Shown here: positions 13,401-25,636 of the stretch, piece after piece
Position numbering within the stretch: position 1 is the first letter of the stretch
Layout: each line of letters starts with the position of its first letter
NCBI GenBank assembly: GCA_964017045.1
Contig: OZ024807.1
Span: 21,250,053-21,314,052, forward strand
DNA: 64,000 bases
Direction of reading: 5' to 3'
Source of the DNA: Omphiscola glabra
Taxonomy: Eukaryota > Mollusca > Gastropoda > Lymnaeidae
Program-made: the position numbers and the translations under genes
Notes under the pieces: model-generated
The model's input: only the letters and a program-made list of their open reading frames with translations
Told to the model about the DNA's origin: nothing
Database searches by the model: none

Positions 13401-16400
13401 CTTGGAATAGCGGTTGACAGTGTCTAGTCTAGAATTCTGTTTTAGCCCGCAGAAAGGAAATAATGTTATTAGCCTTAGCTGAACTAACCTTATCTGAACT
13501 AACCTTACCTGAACTGACCTTAGCTGAACTGACCTTAGCTAAACTAACATTAGCTTAACTAACATTAGCTGAACTAACCTTAGCTGAACTAACCTTAGCT
13601 GAAATAACCTTAGCTGAATTAACCTTAGCTGAACTAACCTTGGCTGAACTAACCTTAGCTGAACTAACCTTAGCTGCACTAACCTTAGCTGAACTGACCT
13701 TAGCTGAACTAACCTTGGCTGAACTAACCTTAGCTGAACTAACCTGAGCTGAACTAACCTTAGCTAAAATAACCTTAGCTTAACTAACCTTAACTGAACT
13801 AACCTAAGCTGAACTAACCTGAGCTGAACTAACCTTAGCTGAAATAACCTTAGCTTAACTAACCTTAACTAAACTAACCTTAGCCGGATTAACGTTCAGT
13901 AGTATGCGCTTGATCAGATAGGTAAAAGCCAACCATTTTTTGTTTGGCACACTTTAATGAGAGATGACAGCGAGCGCTACTTATCAGTAGCTTCAAGTTT
14001 TCTTTAAATTTATAGGCTAATGCCGTTTAGAGTGTAGAAAAACCTTTCAGAATGCAGATTTCAACTGTTTGGTTCAAATTGATACACCGCGCCTTTGAAT
14101 GTTACTTTTTTAAAGTGTGACACTTGCATTATTTTCTTGCTCTGGTAAACTACTTTTTTTTAAAATCTCTCTACTGATACATTATCATTTTATTAAATAG
14201 TACAAATAATATTGATACTTTGCGCTAAAAACGAGATATTTTAACTGGTCCCTATATAGTTATGGTTAGTTACGCTGTCAAATATGGCCGGTGTTAGAAA
14301 CATGTTTAATTTTAAGAGTCTCAAAGATATGGAAGAAATTCGAAACAAAATGTATTGGGGATGAATTTTATGTTTTATATTGGTTAAAGTATATTTAAAA
14401 TAAATTATTTGACAAAACTTCAATAAAAATAAACTAATTGAACCAGTCACTCATTAGCAATATCAAATTGATACACCGCACCGGGTCTTGTAACGAAAAG
14501 AGCGCGACCGCTGTAATGTTAAATTCGAACTGATGTCATAGTTTCTTAATAATTGTTTTTACAAGTAAAACTTGTTTCATTCTAGCTTACTCGGAAAAAG
14601 ATGACGATCACGACAATACAAGCAATATAATTGGAATAGTTCTTGGCATCGTCGGTTTCGTCATCTTGGCAGTGATAGTCTGGTAATGTTGGGTTTTTTT
14701 TTGTTGTTGTTTTTTTCTTCTTCATTTAACAATATAAGATGATTTATGTATATGACCTTACATAAATAAATCAAAGAAAGAATAAATATCAAATAATAAT
14801 ATATACCTAAAACATTATGTGTCTTACTCAATTAAAGTAGTTTGTTTTTCAATTCATTTGTTGAATCAATGCATTTACATCATATAAAGTGATTTTTTTT
14901 ATTAGAACAAAGAAACGATTTCAATAAGACAATACATTTCTATTTAATAGCTGTTAATAAAGTAAATCTGACTTTTAAATTATTTTTTTTTAATGAACTA
15001 ACATTTTTTTAATAGCTTGGTCCTCTACAAATTCACACGATGTTTTGGAATGATTGAACAAAAGGTAAGTTGAAACAAGAGTTAAACAATAAAGTAGAAC
15101 AAAATATACACACAAAAAACACGTTACAATTCAGCAATAGTATTGAAATGTGAAACATGATTCGTTGACATTGCGCTTTAAATTATATAAAAGTTAAATT
15201 AAATGTTTAATAAATTGATATGAAATAAATACGAGACAATGCATTCATTTATTACCAACTTATTTTTTTATTTTTTTTTTTATTATTATTTTTTTTTTAG
15301 AGGTAAGATGTGTGATACTTTTGATTGTGCGTGCGTGTGCGTATTTGAAAGAAAAGAGGGATTTTATTTTTAAAACAAAAATAAATTACATACTGGGAAG
15401 TTCATGATTTCTAATTATTTTCTTGGGCTATAACAATGAACCGCATTTATTCATAATTATGGTTATAAAATGTTGGCTTTGTGTTTCATAGTAACATAGA
15501 GCTCAGTTACAGCCTTAGTAAATAACGAACGGTTCTTAGCAGCTGACGCAATGTGGAGCGAAAATGCATGACACGTTTCTTAGCCATAGTTTATGGTGAT
15601 TTTTTTATATATAGACTTGTACGTCGTAGTGACATTTAAACTTATACCTTCAATATCAGACATTGACATATGCATAATGCTGGTTCAACATCAGTTTATT
15701 GCACATCTGTTTAGTATTTCGACATAGTGTGTCTTAAAATAAACAACGTAGCTATGATGTTTAAACGTGCAGAGTCACAAAGACTTATCAAGTTATTGGC
15801 AGTGCGGGTATTAATGTTGTTTATATTCAAACATACAAAATACAAAACTTGCGGGTAGGGGACATAACTCGAAAATCGGTCATCTAAGTGCAATAGTTAT
15901 TTATCTGTTTGTAGGAGGCGTTCATACAGGACACATGTGGAAAGTGTATTATGTTTAAACAAATCATCAAAAATGAACTTTACAGATTCATTAATGTTTG
16001 ACTATGTTCAAAGTTCAGAATTTTGTAGCGTTCGGCCAATAGTTAAAAGCAAGAATGTTGTCATTTCCATCATAGCTATTAAAATAATAATAATAATTAT
16101 TATTTATAAACGTTATGGTCAGTAGTAAAGAAATCTATAGTCCTAAGCATGAAGGTTCGGTGCTAGTTTCAGATAATTTCCTCCGGGAGGGGGTGAATTT
16201 CAAGAGGGTGGAGATGTTGTCTGCATTTTGTCCATACTTTATATAGAGGGGTGGCATTTTCAGAAAACTGAAGGATTTTGAATCGGGGATATAAGTACAA
16301 AAGAACTCTACGCTTGCCAAGTGTGCAATAAACTAAACTGCGCCGCTACATGCCAATATTGGTGACCAGGGCAAACTATATTATCATTTGTTAAGGAAGT

Positions 16401-18663
16401 GTGACAGAAATTAATGGCGCTGACGGCCACAGAATGAAATTGGGTTAGTATTTTAGGGAACCCATCCCCAAATCTCTATTTATTGTTTCAAAAACCAATA
16501 GTACATTTTAACATGTTCCTGATTTCAGTGTTTCTATTGGACACTTTGAGCGGAGGGGGGGGGGGAGATCTTTTAAGGGAACATTATAAATTAGGCATTT
16601 TGACGTCCAGTGCCATAAACATAATAAATTTACTCCGGTTGTCACAATCCAGGGTAATCTTTTGGTACAAGTTTTGATACAACCAAGTACTTTCGTATTG
16701 TTTCGCGTTAGTAAATGGGAGAGCAAAAAAATTAGTGTGCCGAAGACTCCTGGGTAAAAGCGAGTGCAGGGTCTGGGAACTGGACTCAGTAAGCTACTCC
16801 CCAGAATATGTTTAATACATTATTAATGAAATGATGCATTTTAGCACATAGCTGAATTTAGTTTTGAATCATACTACACTTAATTGGAGAGCAACAGTTG
16901 TGGTCCTTTTTAAAAATATTAGAGTTACTTACCATTAGAGCCCTCATATAGGACCTAGAACTAAAGCGCTCGCAGGACGATGTTAAACTTCTGATATCAA
17001 CAACTTTTTAATTATACCTTTGAATATTTGAAACGGGGGGGGGGGGGGAGGGGACAAATCCAAAATACAGTTGGGGCCTGGAAAAGTCAAGCGAAATATG
17101 GCTTTTTTTCCTTCCTTCTGATAATTTTTTTTTTTTTAAATTATCAAAATTAATGCGTTTTTTTTTAAATTTAAAGTATTTTTTTGTTTAAAACACTTAA
17201 TGAGTAAAGGAATTTAAAAAAAAAATTGCGTCAAAACAAGTTGTCTGTCATAATGAAATATAAGAACAAAAGTATGATAAACTTCAATTTATATTACAAA
17301 AGATTTTAATATATAAATATCTGCCACATATCAGATGCAGTCCATCAATTATCTTTTATTCTCTGTCTATCAAAAAGAGTACTGATCACATCTTTTTACA
17401 TGTCGAACGCAAATGAAAACAACAAAAAATCAACATAATAATACCTTTTTCTAAATATCTCCAAGTGTTAGAAGAGTCAAAAGAGAAAATAAAATGTTTT
17501 GTAGAAAGATACAAAAATTTGATGATTTATAAATCATATACAAATGGAATAACTATGCAAAGGAAACATGATCTATTTGCAAAAGACATCATATATTTAA
17601 TGTGTCCTTCTATCTGAATGAAATCGTATAAATATATATAAGGGATACGTTACTCAATTTTCAGTTGATTTAAATGTTAATTTGGATTTTCAAACAGGTG
17701 TAACTTTATTACTTTATTTCAATGTATGGCATATTACCTGTATGATCTAATTTAACATTTTGTAAACAAAATCCATATACCTTTTTTTAAAATTGAAGAT
17801 TTAAAAACAAAATTGTGCTAAAGCCGGGTTTGGGTTGGGATTCTAAAAAAAAATGAAATTGACATGTTAAAAGGATTTTAAAAAAAAAAAGTATTTTGCT
17901 GCTGGATTCACACCAAGACATGTTAAATTAAAAAAGTGCATCCACATAAATAGGTAAGACAAATTGTTTATTTTTCTGATTTTAAAAACAAAAAAAGCAT
18001 TTGAGAACATACTATAAAAAGACGTATTATTTAAAAATAGTATATTTCTGACTTAAAATATTAGTATTGGCAATATGCTTTGATGGTATTTTCGTATAGA
18101 TTTTTTCCTAAAGAGTTTTGCCATTTCAGTTACAAAGAACGTATCTATTTCACTTTTAGGGAGTATTATAAAGTTGCTAGTCTGAAACAAAATAAATGAT
18201 GGACTGCTTCAACACTTGTAAATAAATAGAGGATAAATAACTGTTTTGGTTTGAAGTGAAAAGACAACACAATTAACTAATTAAAGTGACGTTTTGCCTA
18301 GAAACCTTCTTCAGCAGACGAGATACATGCGAGATAAATAATAATTGGAAATCAAACATGAAAGGAAGTATGTGTTCTAGCGTTAAAATGAAGTTGATTT
18401 AGCTCAATAGTCAAAACTGAAAACGCTATCTATGTTAATGACGGAAATGCATACTGGTTGGCTGTCTAGGTGAAATGCAGTGATAACGACATACATTGTA
18501 TCTCATTTGCCATGACAAATATTTGAAGAATTGCGTTTATTTGTTGCTGTTGTTGTTGTTGTTTTTTTAAAATTATATTTCATGTTGTTACGTTGTTTGG
18601 TTTTCCTAATTTAATTTTATTTTAATATTGCAGTCTGTAATTGTTAGAGTAACAATTGACTAA
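3784..18663 (+). CDS. Gene A: single-pass membrane protein with two Ig-like modules
   Basis: Coding exons: 3784-3835, 6631-6824, 8720-8924, 12587-12880, 14586-14682, 15016-15064, 18634-18663. All have GT-AG borders and their phases (1,0,1,1,2,0) join without a stop, giving 306 residues. Order: signal peptide; a module split over two exons by a phase-0 intron, with Cys in TTCRSG, KQCKLG and FSCRKV; a 98-residue single-exon module with five Cys (SCYAV, FECVS, PCVIE, ACRLG, KCGIN); an acidic stalk; a membrane segment NIIGIVLGIVGFVILAVIV; and a basic juxtamembrane stretch KFTRCFGMIEQK. The tail is short (SVIVRVTID, then TAA) with no tyrosine motif. N-glycosylation sites include NVT, NAT and the NAT after EPT. 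The modules match those of genes B and D in exon phase and Cys layout. Likely a cell-surface recognition protein; the ligand is unknown. The last exon is the least certain, because an ankyrin-coding stretch follows in another frame. Confidence 0.68.
4965..5800 (+). mobile_element. Decayed non-LTR retrotransposon (Jockey/I-like), reverse transcriptase part
   Basis: Located in the first intron of gene A. Frames spell reverse-transcriptase landmarks: HGFR and SCETQVLEFVEDL near 4975-5020, VMDFSKAFDGV near 5080-5105, SGIPQGSVLGPCLFLAYIND at about 5245-5305, and the catalytic FADD near 5335. The frame shifts near 5110 and again after about 5400, where LADWEASWDIEFHPSKC continues the connection domain. 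The element is 5'-truncated and coding-dead. The run from about 4300 to 4960 has a less AT-rich, decayed-coding look and may be part of the same insertion, but I cannot assign it. Confidence 0.85.
6825..8719. other. Gene A intron 2
   Basis: Contains an A tract and a G13 run near 7101-7113, a C9-10 run near 7551, pyrimidine runs near 8200-8235, and a short less AT-rich patch at about 7730-8160 that resembles an old interspersed repeat. No coding signal was seen. Confidence 0.5.
9190..10330 (-). mobile_element. Decayed non-LTR retrotransposon, same family as 4965-5800, 3' end included
   Basis: Read on the minus strand, the stretch 9746-10021 gives YINDLNEKLTSQARLFSDD, the counterpart of YINDLPEKLTSQARLFADD in the copy at 5290-5345. 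Further minus-strand pieces (WISSF near 10120, RQQQLRHIQKKLP near 9450) match the end of the same reverse-transcriptase protein. The 3' end lies at about 9190-9240 and carries the palindrome-containing tail aatgaattgatcattcttgc next to a purine-rich (AAG)-type end, which reads as ttctttttcttcgtcttc on the + strand. The copy is broken by many frameshifts. It sits in gene A intron 3, opposite in orientation to the gene. Confidence 0.83.
10384..10449. repeat. (TA)n microsatellite
   Basis: About 60 bp of nearly pure TA with a few TTTA interruptions, just 5' (on the minus strand) of the LINE fragment. Confidence 0.9.
11213..12507. mobile_element. Tentative old inverted-repeat DNA element with internal degenerate repeats
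   Basis: The left end contains ggcgtcacta (11218-11227) and the right end contains its inverse, tagtgacgcc (about 12494-12503), just inside CAGTGG-like termini. Between them, about 11640-12380 is an imperfect tandem repeat of phrases such as ctgctctggtggcaa. It includes two ~90-bp copies (about 12070-12160 and 12165-12250) containing accgtaatgttt and tgatggcac or tgatagcac. No clear target duplication was seen, so membership of a DNA-transposon family is a guess. Confidence 0.35.
13471..13886. repeat. 15-bp minisatellite, about 28 copies
   Basis: Consensus ttagctgaactaacc, with single-base variants spread over the array. It lies in the gene A intron between the five-Cys exon and the membrane exon. 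Confidence 0.92.
14586..14682 (+). other. Gene A transmembrane exon
   Basis: This exon enters in phase 1 and exits in phase 2. It encodes an acidic linker (YSEKDDDHDNTS), then 19-20 uninterrupted hydrophobic residues beginning NIIGIVLG. The next exon (15016-15064) adds CLVLYKFTRC, placing positive charge on the cytoplasmic side as expected for a type I protein. Confidence 0.72.
15065..18633. other. Gene A last intron
   Basis: Holds G-rich runs (about 16556-16565 and 17037-17048), many A/T runs, a short GTT microsatellite near 18541-18562, and a patch at about 16140-16330 whose composition resembles an old interspersed repeat. No exon with a fitting phase was recognised. Confidence 0.5.
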
Positions 18664-19064
18664 GAAGCCATTCAGCAGATAAGGCGTTATTGAAAAAAAG
18701 TCGAATCGATGACGACAAAACTGTCAACGTATCGGATACAACTGAGGACAAAATTAAGCCTAGAACACTTGAAAGCAAAAGTCTGCTGATAAAACTAGCA
18801 GAATTAAATGATTTTGAAGCCATCTCTTCGCAGATTAAAAATGGAGCAGACGTTAATGCGACATGGGATGGCTTAACCGCATTAATGATAGCATCGGAGA
18901 AAGGTCATGAGAACATTGTAAAGCTGGTGATTGAATATTAAGATGACGTTAACATGAAGACACCGGATACACCGGATGGTAAAACTGCGCTGCAACTGGC
19001 AACTGAAAATGGACACGCTGAGATTGCTGAGATGTTAAGACAAAATGGAGCAACAATAAATTGA
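18660..19064 (+). pseudogene. Ankyrin-repeat segment with an internal stop
   Basis: One frame encodes about 93 residues up to TAA at 18939-18941 and then continues in the same frame to TGA at 19062-19064. Two to three ankyrin repeats are visible: a first with ISSQIKNGADVN, a second with GLTALMIASEKGHENIVKLV, broken by the stop where ankyrin repeats usually read xxGADVN, and a third with GKTALQLATENGHAEIAEML and NGATIN. The terminal exon proposed for gene A (18634-18663) overlaps its first bases in another frame. Three readings are possible: a lost cytoplasmic domain of gene A, a separate decayed gene, or a retroposed fragment. A LINE/SINE-type 3' tail follows at 19113. The ankyrin identification itself is firm; the gene it came from is not. 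Confidence 0.72.
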
Positions 19065-19112
19065 ACAACATCTGACGAAAATAATTAAAATTAAATGCTG
19101 AATATGGTATGG

Positions 19113-19165
19113 AGAATGATCAATTCATTGATCGTGGCCCCTCAATAAATATATATATAGAAGAA
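19113..19165 (+). mobile_element. Orphan LINE/SINE 3' tail
   Basis: Contains gaatgatcaattcattgatc, then gtggcccctcaataaat and a purine-rich end. The same tail closes the SINE at 21660-22010 and the LINE at 9190-10330. No SINE or LINE body precedes it; only about 50 bp separates it from the ankyrin stop. Confidence 0.6.
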
Positions 19166-19395
19166 ATGAAACAAAAGAAACAGTTAAAACAACACAAAAA
19201 ATAAAAACTACAATAATTTAAACACATTTTGCCACATAAAATCGGAAGAATTGCTTGTGCAATAACTTTGTTTTTAAATATTATACCGCAGAAAACAAAA
19301 CACACGTTTTGCAAAGAACTTAATAAGGTTTGATAATTCTTTTAAACTTAAAATGCCTTGCTATTCTGCTCTATTATACAATTTATATTCAATAG

Positions 19396-19541
19396 TAATG
19401 AAGAATGGCGAGCCAGTTGCACTAATACCACGTTCAAAAACATTGTACTGGTTAAACGATTACGTTTCTTCAAAAAAGATCGCTGTTATACCATTAACGT
19501 CATTTCTATTTTTTCATTTTCCGCTTCTAAAAATAATAAAG
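19396..19541 (+). pseudogene. Possible orphan Ig-like exon remnant
   Basis: After an AG at 19394-19395, an open frame encodes EEWRASCTNTTFKN and later DRCYTINV, with two Cys, an N-glycosylation site and alternating hydrophobics, as in the second half of the split module of genes A and D. A donor-like gtctgc follows at 19542 and would leave phase 1. The entry phase (2) does not match the split module, so if real it is a displaced or broken exon. No neighbouring exon was found. Confidence 0.27.
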
Positions 19542-21655
19542 GTCTGCTTAATATAAGACTTGTGGACACCATACATGTACATATCCATTCTATGCTTTAA
19601 AGCTTTATGAGCACTGTTGTGTTTTTTTCGTAAGACGTGTCCACTAAAAGCTTAAAAGAACTAAATCAGCAATGTGTGATGTCTTTTTTCCTTTCCTATT
19701 TTCATTTTCCGTTTTATATTACAATAGTTGTAATGTTTTTGACAAATAATTATGTTTTTTTCATGCTTAATGTTTCCCGAGTGTTTTCGTTTTAAGGTCG
19801 TTACTCTGATTATTTTTATATTAGTAATTCTTGATATTCAAAAATGTATGTGAACATACAACTATATTTCCAAATATATTGCATTTAAATTCATTCTTTA
19901 GCGTGCAAGTGTAAACAGTTTTTTGATATTTCATATGTATTTCTTCATTTCAAGTACTTCAATGAGCGATGTATTTTCATATGTAAGAATGTAAATTCAT
20001 TTATAAACTTAATATATACTAAGGCTCAGCCGAATGCTTCCATGAAACTGGAAATGTTGAGTATTACACACCCATACAATATTAGGTCTCCAAAATTGAA
20101 ATGGAAAAAGGTGTTGCGAAATATTGAAATATTAATAATTGATTGCTAAAATGAAGTATCGCCTACGTCCATATACACGACATCCTTGCCATCTTTCATG
20201 TATTCTCCAAAAGCAAACTAGTCACATAAATTATCGTTGTATGAGTGAGCCAGCACCAATGTTTATAAAATGAAGTTATTTAAATTTATACACGAAAAAA
20301 GTCCTAAGTATAATAATAAACATTGGCCTTCCTACGAAAGATAGTGTAAAAGCAAAGATAATCCATTTTTTTTAATAAACGCACTCTCGATCGGATCACA
20401 AAGGTTTTATACGTTTTTGTCATCTGTTTGTCATCACTAATCAAGAAGATTAATGGATTCGATTCCCTGGTGGATCCGGTTCCTAGGTAGGATCTTGCTC
20501 TTCTTTTGATTCCGATTCTGTTTCATAATATACACATAATCGTCTTCTAATATATGGAGCTAACTTTGGCCACCATTAATGAATAATACACTTAAGAGCT
20601 TAAAGTGTTATATTAACCTTCCATTTCAATTTTGTTTATTTCTGAAGCTATTGTGAAATAATCTTAATTTGGAATTCTCTAGAAACTTTCAAAAATCTAT
20701 TTTTCCAATATTTGAGGAAACTCATTTAAAGTTATGGGTAAAAAAAGACTGTAAAAAAATCAATCTTCTAGAATAATCTAGAAATTTCAAGAAACTTGTA
20801 GAAAGATCATTCAGAGATTCTCATAAAATTCCCAGGAAGTTATAAAACTCTCTATAATTAAACTTTTACTTCCATCACCTTTAAGATCCCACTATATATC
20901 AAAAACTGTCCAAAATTGTCTCGATTTTATATAACCCTACACCTACAAGAAAATTGTGAAAAATCCCTTTTCTGAGGAATGATTGTTTGTATATGAAAAA
21001 AATTAATCGATACAACCATTTTTTACAGCTAAAATATAGGCTTAAAATAGGAGGTCAGGGCTATAAAATCACTCATATAATTATAAAAAATGCTGGAGTT
21101 TTATTTTTTTAAATTATCCAACTTTCCGGAAAATTCTTGACCAGCCCGAAAGTGAGTGCATATTATTAGACGGTACGTTTAAAACCATCGATGTTTTAAT
21201 ACGGAACATTAATGTTTTAGAGGCACCATGCTTGAATTATATACATACATAACCTATAATGTCGTCTGAACTTGTTTATTTATATAACTTATATAAGAAA
21301 ATGTGAAATTGGGGCCTCGTTTAAGCTGATAAATGAATTCCAGTTGCCTTGAGTATTTAAATATATATTTGTACGAATTTTTGTATAGATTCATCTACCC
21401 GTGCAATGACCAATGTTTTAAATTTATTAAGTTGATTTTAGGATAAATAAATTTATTGGTTCTGGAACGAAATATTTTTTTATGTAAAATTCATTGCACA
21501 AAGTAATTCATTCTGAATACGAAATGTATATGTATGCCCCTTTAGGTCAAGATTTATCATTCAATGCAGAACCATATGCAGAACATACAAGTGTAAGTGG
21601 GAAATTTCATAATTTCATTATGGATTATGGATATGTGCAAAGTTATTCTTCTTCT
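19542..21655. other. Intergenic AT-rich DNA between genes A and B
   Basis: No gene recognised. A cluster of heat-shock-element-like motifs at 20766-20800 is the only notable site. The first (signal-peptide) exon of gene B would be expected somewhere from here to 24732, but no candidate has both a signal sequence and a phase-1 donor. Confidence 0.45.
20766..20800. promoter_or_regulatory. Heat-shock-element-like cluster
   Basis: The stretch agaaatttcaagaaa (20780-20794) fits three alternating nGAAn/nTTCn units exactly, and ttctagaa (20766-20773) adds another pair just upstream. In AT-rich DNA such a match can arise by chance, and no transcript start is recognised nearby. Confidence 0.22.
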
Positions 21656-21659
21656 TCTT

Positions 21660-22012
21660 ATGTTTGAGGGCCCACGATCAATTTATTGATCATTCTTGCT
21701 CCTGGTTTGAATTCAAAGTTGGCCTTCTCTTAGATGAGTTACCGTCCAAGGCTAACGAGTCCCATCCACCCGGGAGTTGCCGGAATGTTTCATTGTATCA
21801 ATGTTATCCGCCTATCGGGACTCCATCTCCGGGTTTGAATTCAGAGTTTCCTTATCTTAGATTAGTTGCCGTCCAAGGTTAACGAGTCCCATCCACCCGG
21901 GCTGCTGGTGGTGTGTTTGCTTGACTGGGCTTTGGTGGGGATTGAACTCTAGACCATCAACTCAGTTTAGACCACTCGGCAACCCAGCACCTCCACTCGG
22001 CCACCAGTTTAT
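21660..22012 (-). mobile_element. tRNA-derived SINE (minus strand), full-length-looking
   Basis: Read on the minus strand, a tRNA-like head near 22010 has an A box (gttgccgagtgg, 21974-21985) and a B-box-like agttcaatcc (about 21936-21947). A body follows with the phrase cccgggtggatgggactcg, which occurs twice here because of an internal ~125-bp duplication. The tail ggagcaagaatgatcaat with gggccc and (AAG)n lies at 21655-21705. Further copies lie at 51665-51960 (+) and 53690-54100 (-). Confidence 0.72.
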
Positions 22013-22545
22013 TAACGGTCAATCACTTCACGTAGGAGCGTATGAGGAACAAACACACATTTTCACCATCATATACATATATATAGCATTAGTCAAAATG
22101 GACCCGGACATGAAACGCCGCCATTCGCACGCGGGTACCATTAGACTCAATGCTTTTCGGATGTCATTTGTGGTAGTTTAATTTAGTTAAACTGAAGAAG
22201 TAATTTTACAAACGTATAGCCCATTCAAGTATCTTTCATTTGATAACAAATTTTGTCTTACAAACCCGATAATAATAGTTTAAATAGTTTTCAAATATCA
22301 GCCTCTCACTTCTGGTACCCTGCTGCGAATAGTCACAGCCAATTTTGTTTTAATTTTATTTTTTAATGATTGATTATGGATAAAGATAAATAATATTTTT
22401 CCAATTAAACTTTGGCTTTTTTTTTAATTCAAAGATGTTGATAGTTGTTTGATTAACAAGACTTCATATTTTTAATTATTAATAACATTCGGAAGAACAC
22501 ATTATTAATTTGCAAATTTGAAATATTTTTTTATGGAATAGATGA
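22013..22545. other. Intergenic DNA without recognised gene
   Basis: A small, unusually GC-rich patch at 22090-22170 could encode a 27-residue peptide starting MDPDMKRRHSHAG. It has no family features and no splice context, so it is not called a gene. Confidence 0.4.
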
Positions 22546-23941
<1,396 letters not shown>

Positions 23942-24732
23942 TTTTAAGATAAGATGAGATAATATTATTTATTGAACCAATGAAAGGGAAATATTTGTTC
24001 ATTGTATTGACACCTGAGTAATTATATGCCTCTACTTTCTCAACACTTTGATTTTTCATTTTGAGATCTGTAATCTGCTGTTTTCTCCCCCTCCTGAAAT
24101 CAGCAAACATTTACCTTGATCTGTAGGCGATTTGTTTAAAAGTTCAGTATTTAATCATGAATATTTAAATTTACACCCATCGAGGAAAGTGTATGTATTT
24201 AAATGTTCTATTCATTTAAAAAGGATAGATGGGATTTATCTTTTTTCTTCTTAAGAGAAAATAATATATTTTTATTGACACAAATTATTCGTGTCTAATT
24301 AATATGTTTTAAGTGTGATTTAAATGACATTTACTTTTTAATTAGTAGAAAGAAGGGCGTCATCACATTGACGAAATTTAGAAGTATTAGATTGCGATAT
24401 CTCAAAATACAAGCTTTTGTATTATCTATTCTTGTAATAAAAAGATTTAAACAAGACTGGGATTGACATCTCACTAATGCATTGCATAATTAAAATATAA
24501 ACATTTGATTAACTATCGGTTATTTATGAATTTTTGTTTGTATTAAAATTGTTGTTCTTTCAACTAAAGCATTGTAAGTCTAATGGTTCTATTTTTAATT
24601 AATAGTATTTGTATTTTTTTAATGTATTCTTCATTTCCACTTTAAGCTTGAATTAGAAAGGCCTTCACCAAAACTATTGTTAATTCATTCTAAAATATAT
24701 TTCATGTGGAATTTTTTTTTTTTCTTTTCAAG
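23942..24732. other. AT-rich DNA upstream of the first recognised gene B exon
   Basis: No convincing signal-peptide exon, element or promoter was seen. The pyrimidine tract that serves as the acceptor of the first gene B exon is at the right end. Confidence 0.45.
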
Positions 24733-25636
24733 AATCAAGCAAAGTATTGTCGTGTGAAAATGCAGAAGAAGGAACCGATCACATGATACAATTTAAAGCC
24801 AATACTAATTGTAGTACAACGCCATTTTTAAGTTTACACAAACTGGACTATTTCAAAATCTGATAAATACAATGTGTTAATAAATACTGATGGAATTGGA
24901 TATAACATTTCTGTGTTAATATACAATATAACGGTTGAAGAACTTAATGGGAAAACTAAAATTTGGTTTCACATAACGCCCAAACAAAAGTGCAGACTCC
25001 TTATATATTGTAAGTATATCTTCTTTTCTTGTAATGTTAAAGACACAAACATGTATGGACGTAAATGAGTAATTAGTATTTCTTAATTAACGATTTAAAC
25101 ATATACAATTGCCAACTTTATTTTCAATATTAGTAATTAAAAAAAAAGAAAAAAAATAGAACACGAAATTGAATCAAGTGTAAAGTGAAAGAAATATAAA
25201 AAAGAGTTTTGATTAATCACCTTAACGACAACTACAAGTTAACATTTAAAAACGTTTCTTCTTTCATTTTCTTGTTTAGTACGACCCAAACATATTTATT
25301 GTCGTAAATATGAAGTAGTAGATGGAATGCATTTAAACTGTGGGCCTGGAAAATGTACCCTAAACATGAACGTCTGTTTGAATCAAGCACTAGATATGTG
25401 AGTGAACTAACTGTTTATTCCTTAAATATTGAAAAAAGAGAAAGCACATTCTCTTTGTATCTAATATTAATGTATTTACTTAAATTCAGTTGAATTCCAC
25501 GACGCTTGCTTTCTTCGACGAATTCTATTACATGATAAATTGCACAGCTTTTTTACCATATCCAAGTGAACAAGCAACTGTTAATGTGACATTATTCCTA
25601 AATATCACAGGACACAAGAGTGACAAACACATATAT

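Noticed and set aside
19679..19800. ATG with hydrophobic codons as the missing signal-peptide exon of gene B
   Set aside because: No donor in phase 1, and too long a hydrophobic run interrupted by Asn; it does not fit the exon plan of A and D.
21936..21985. Possible tRNA gene (A and B boxes, minus strand)
   Set aside because: No cloverleaf closes, and the head is followed by a SINE body repeated elsewhere in the window.
22090..22181. GC-rich short frame starting MDPDMKRRHSHAG
   Set aside because: 27 codons, no splice sites, no family; composition alone is not enough.
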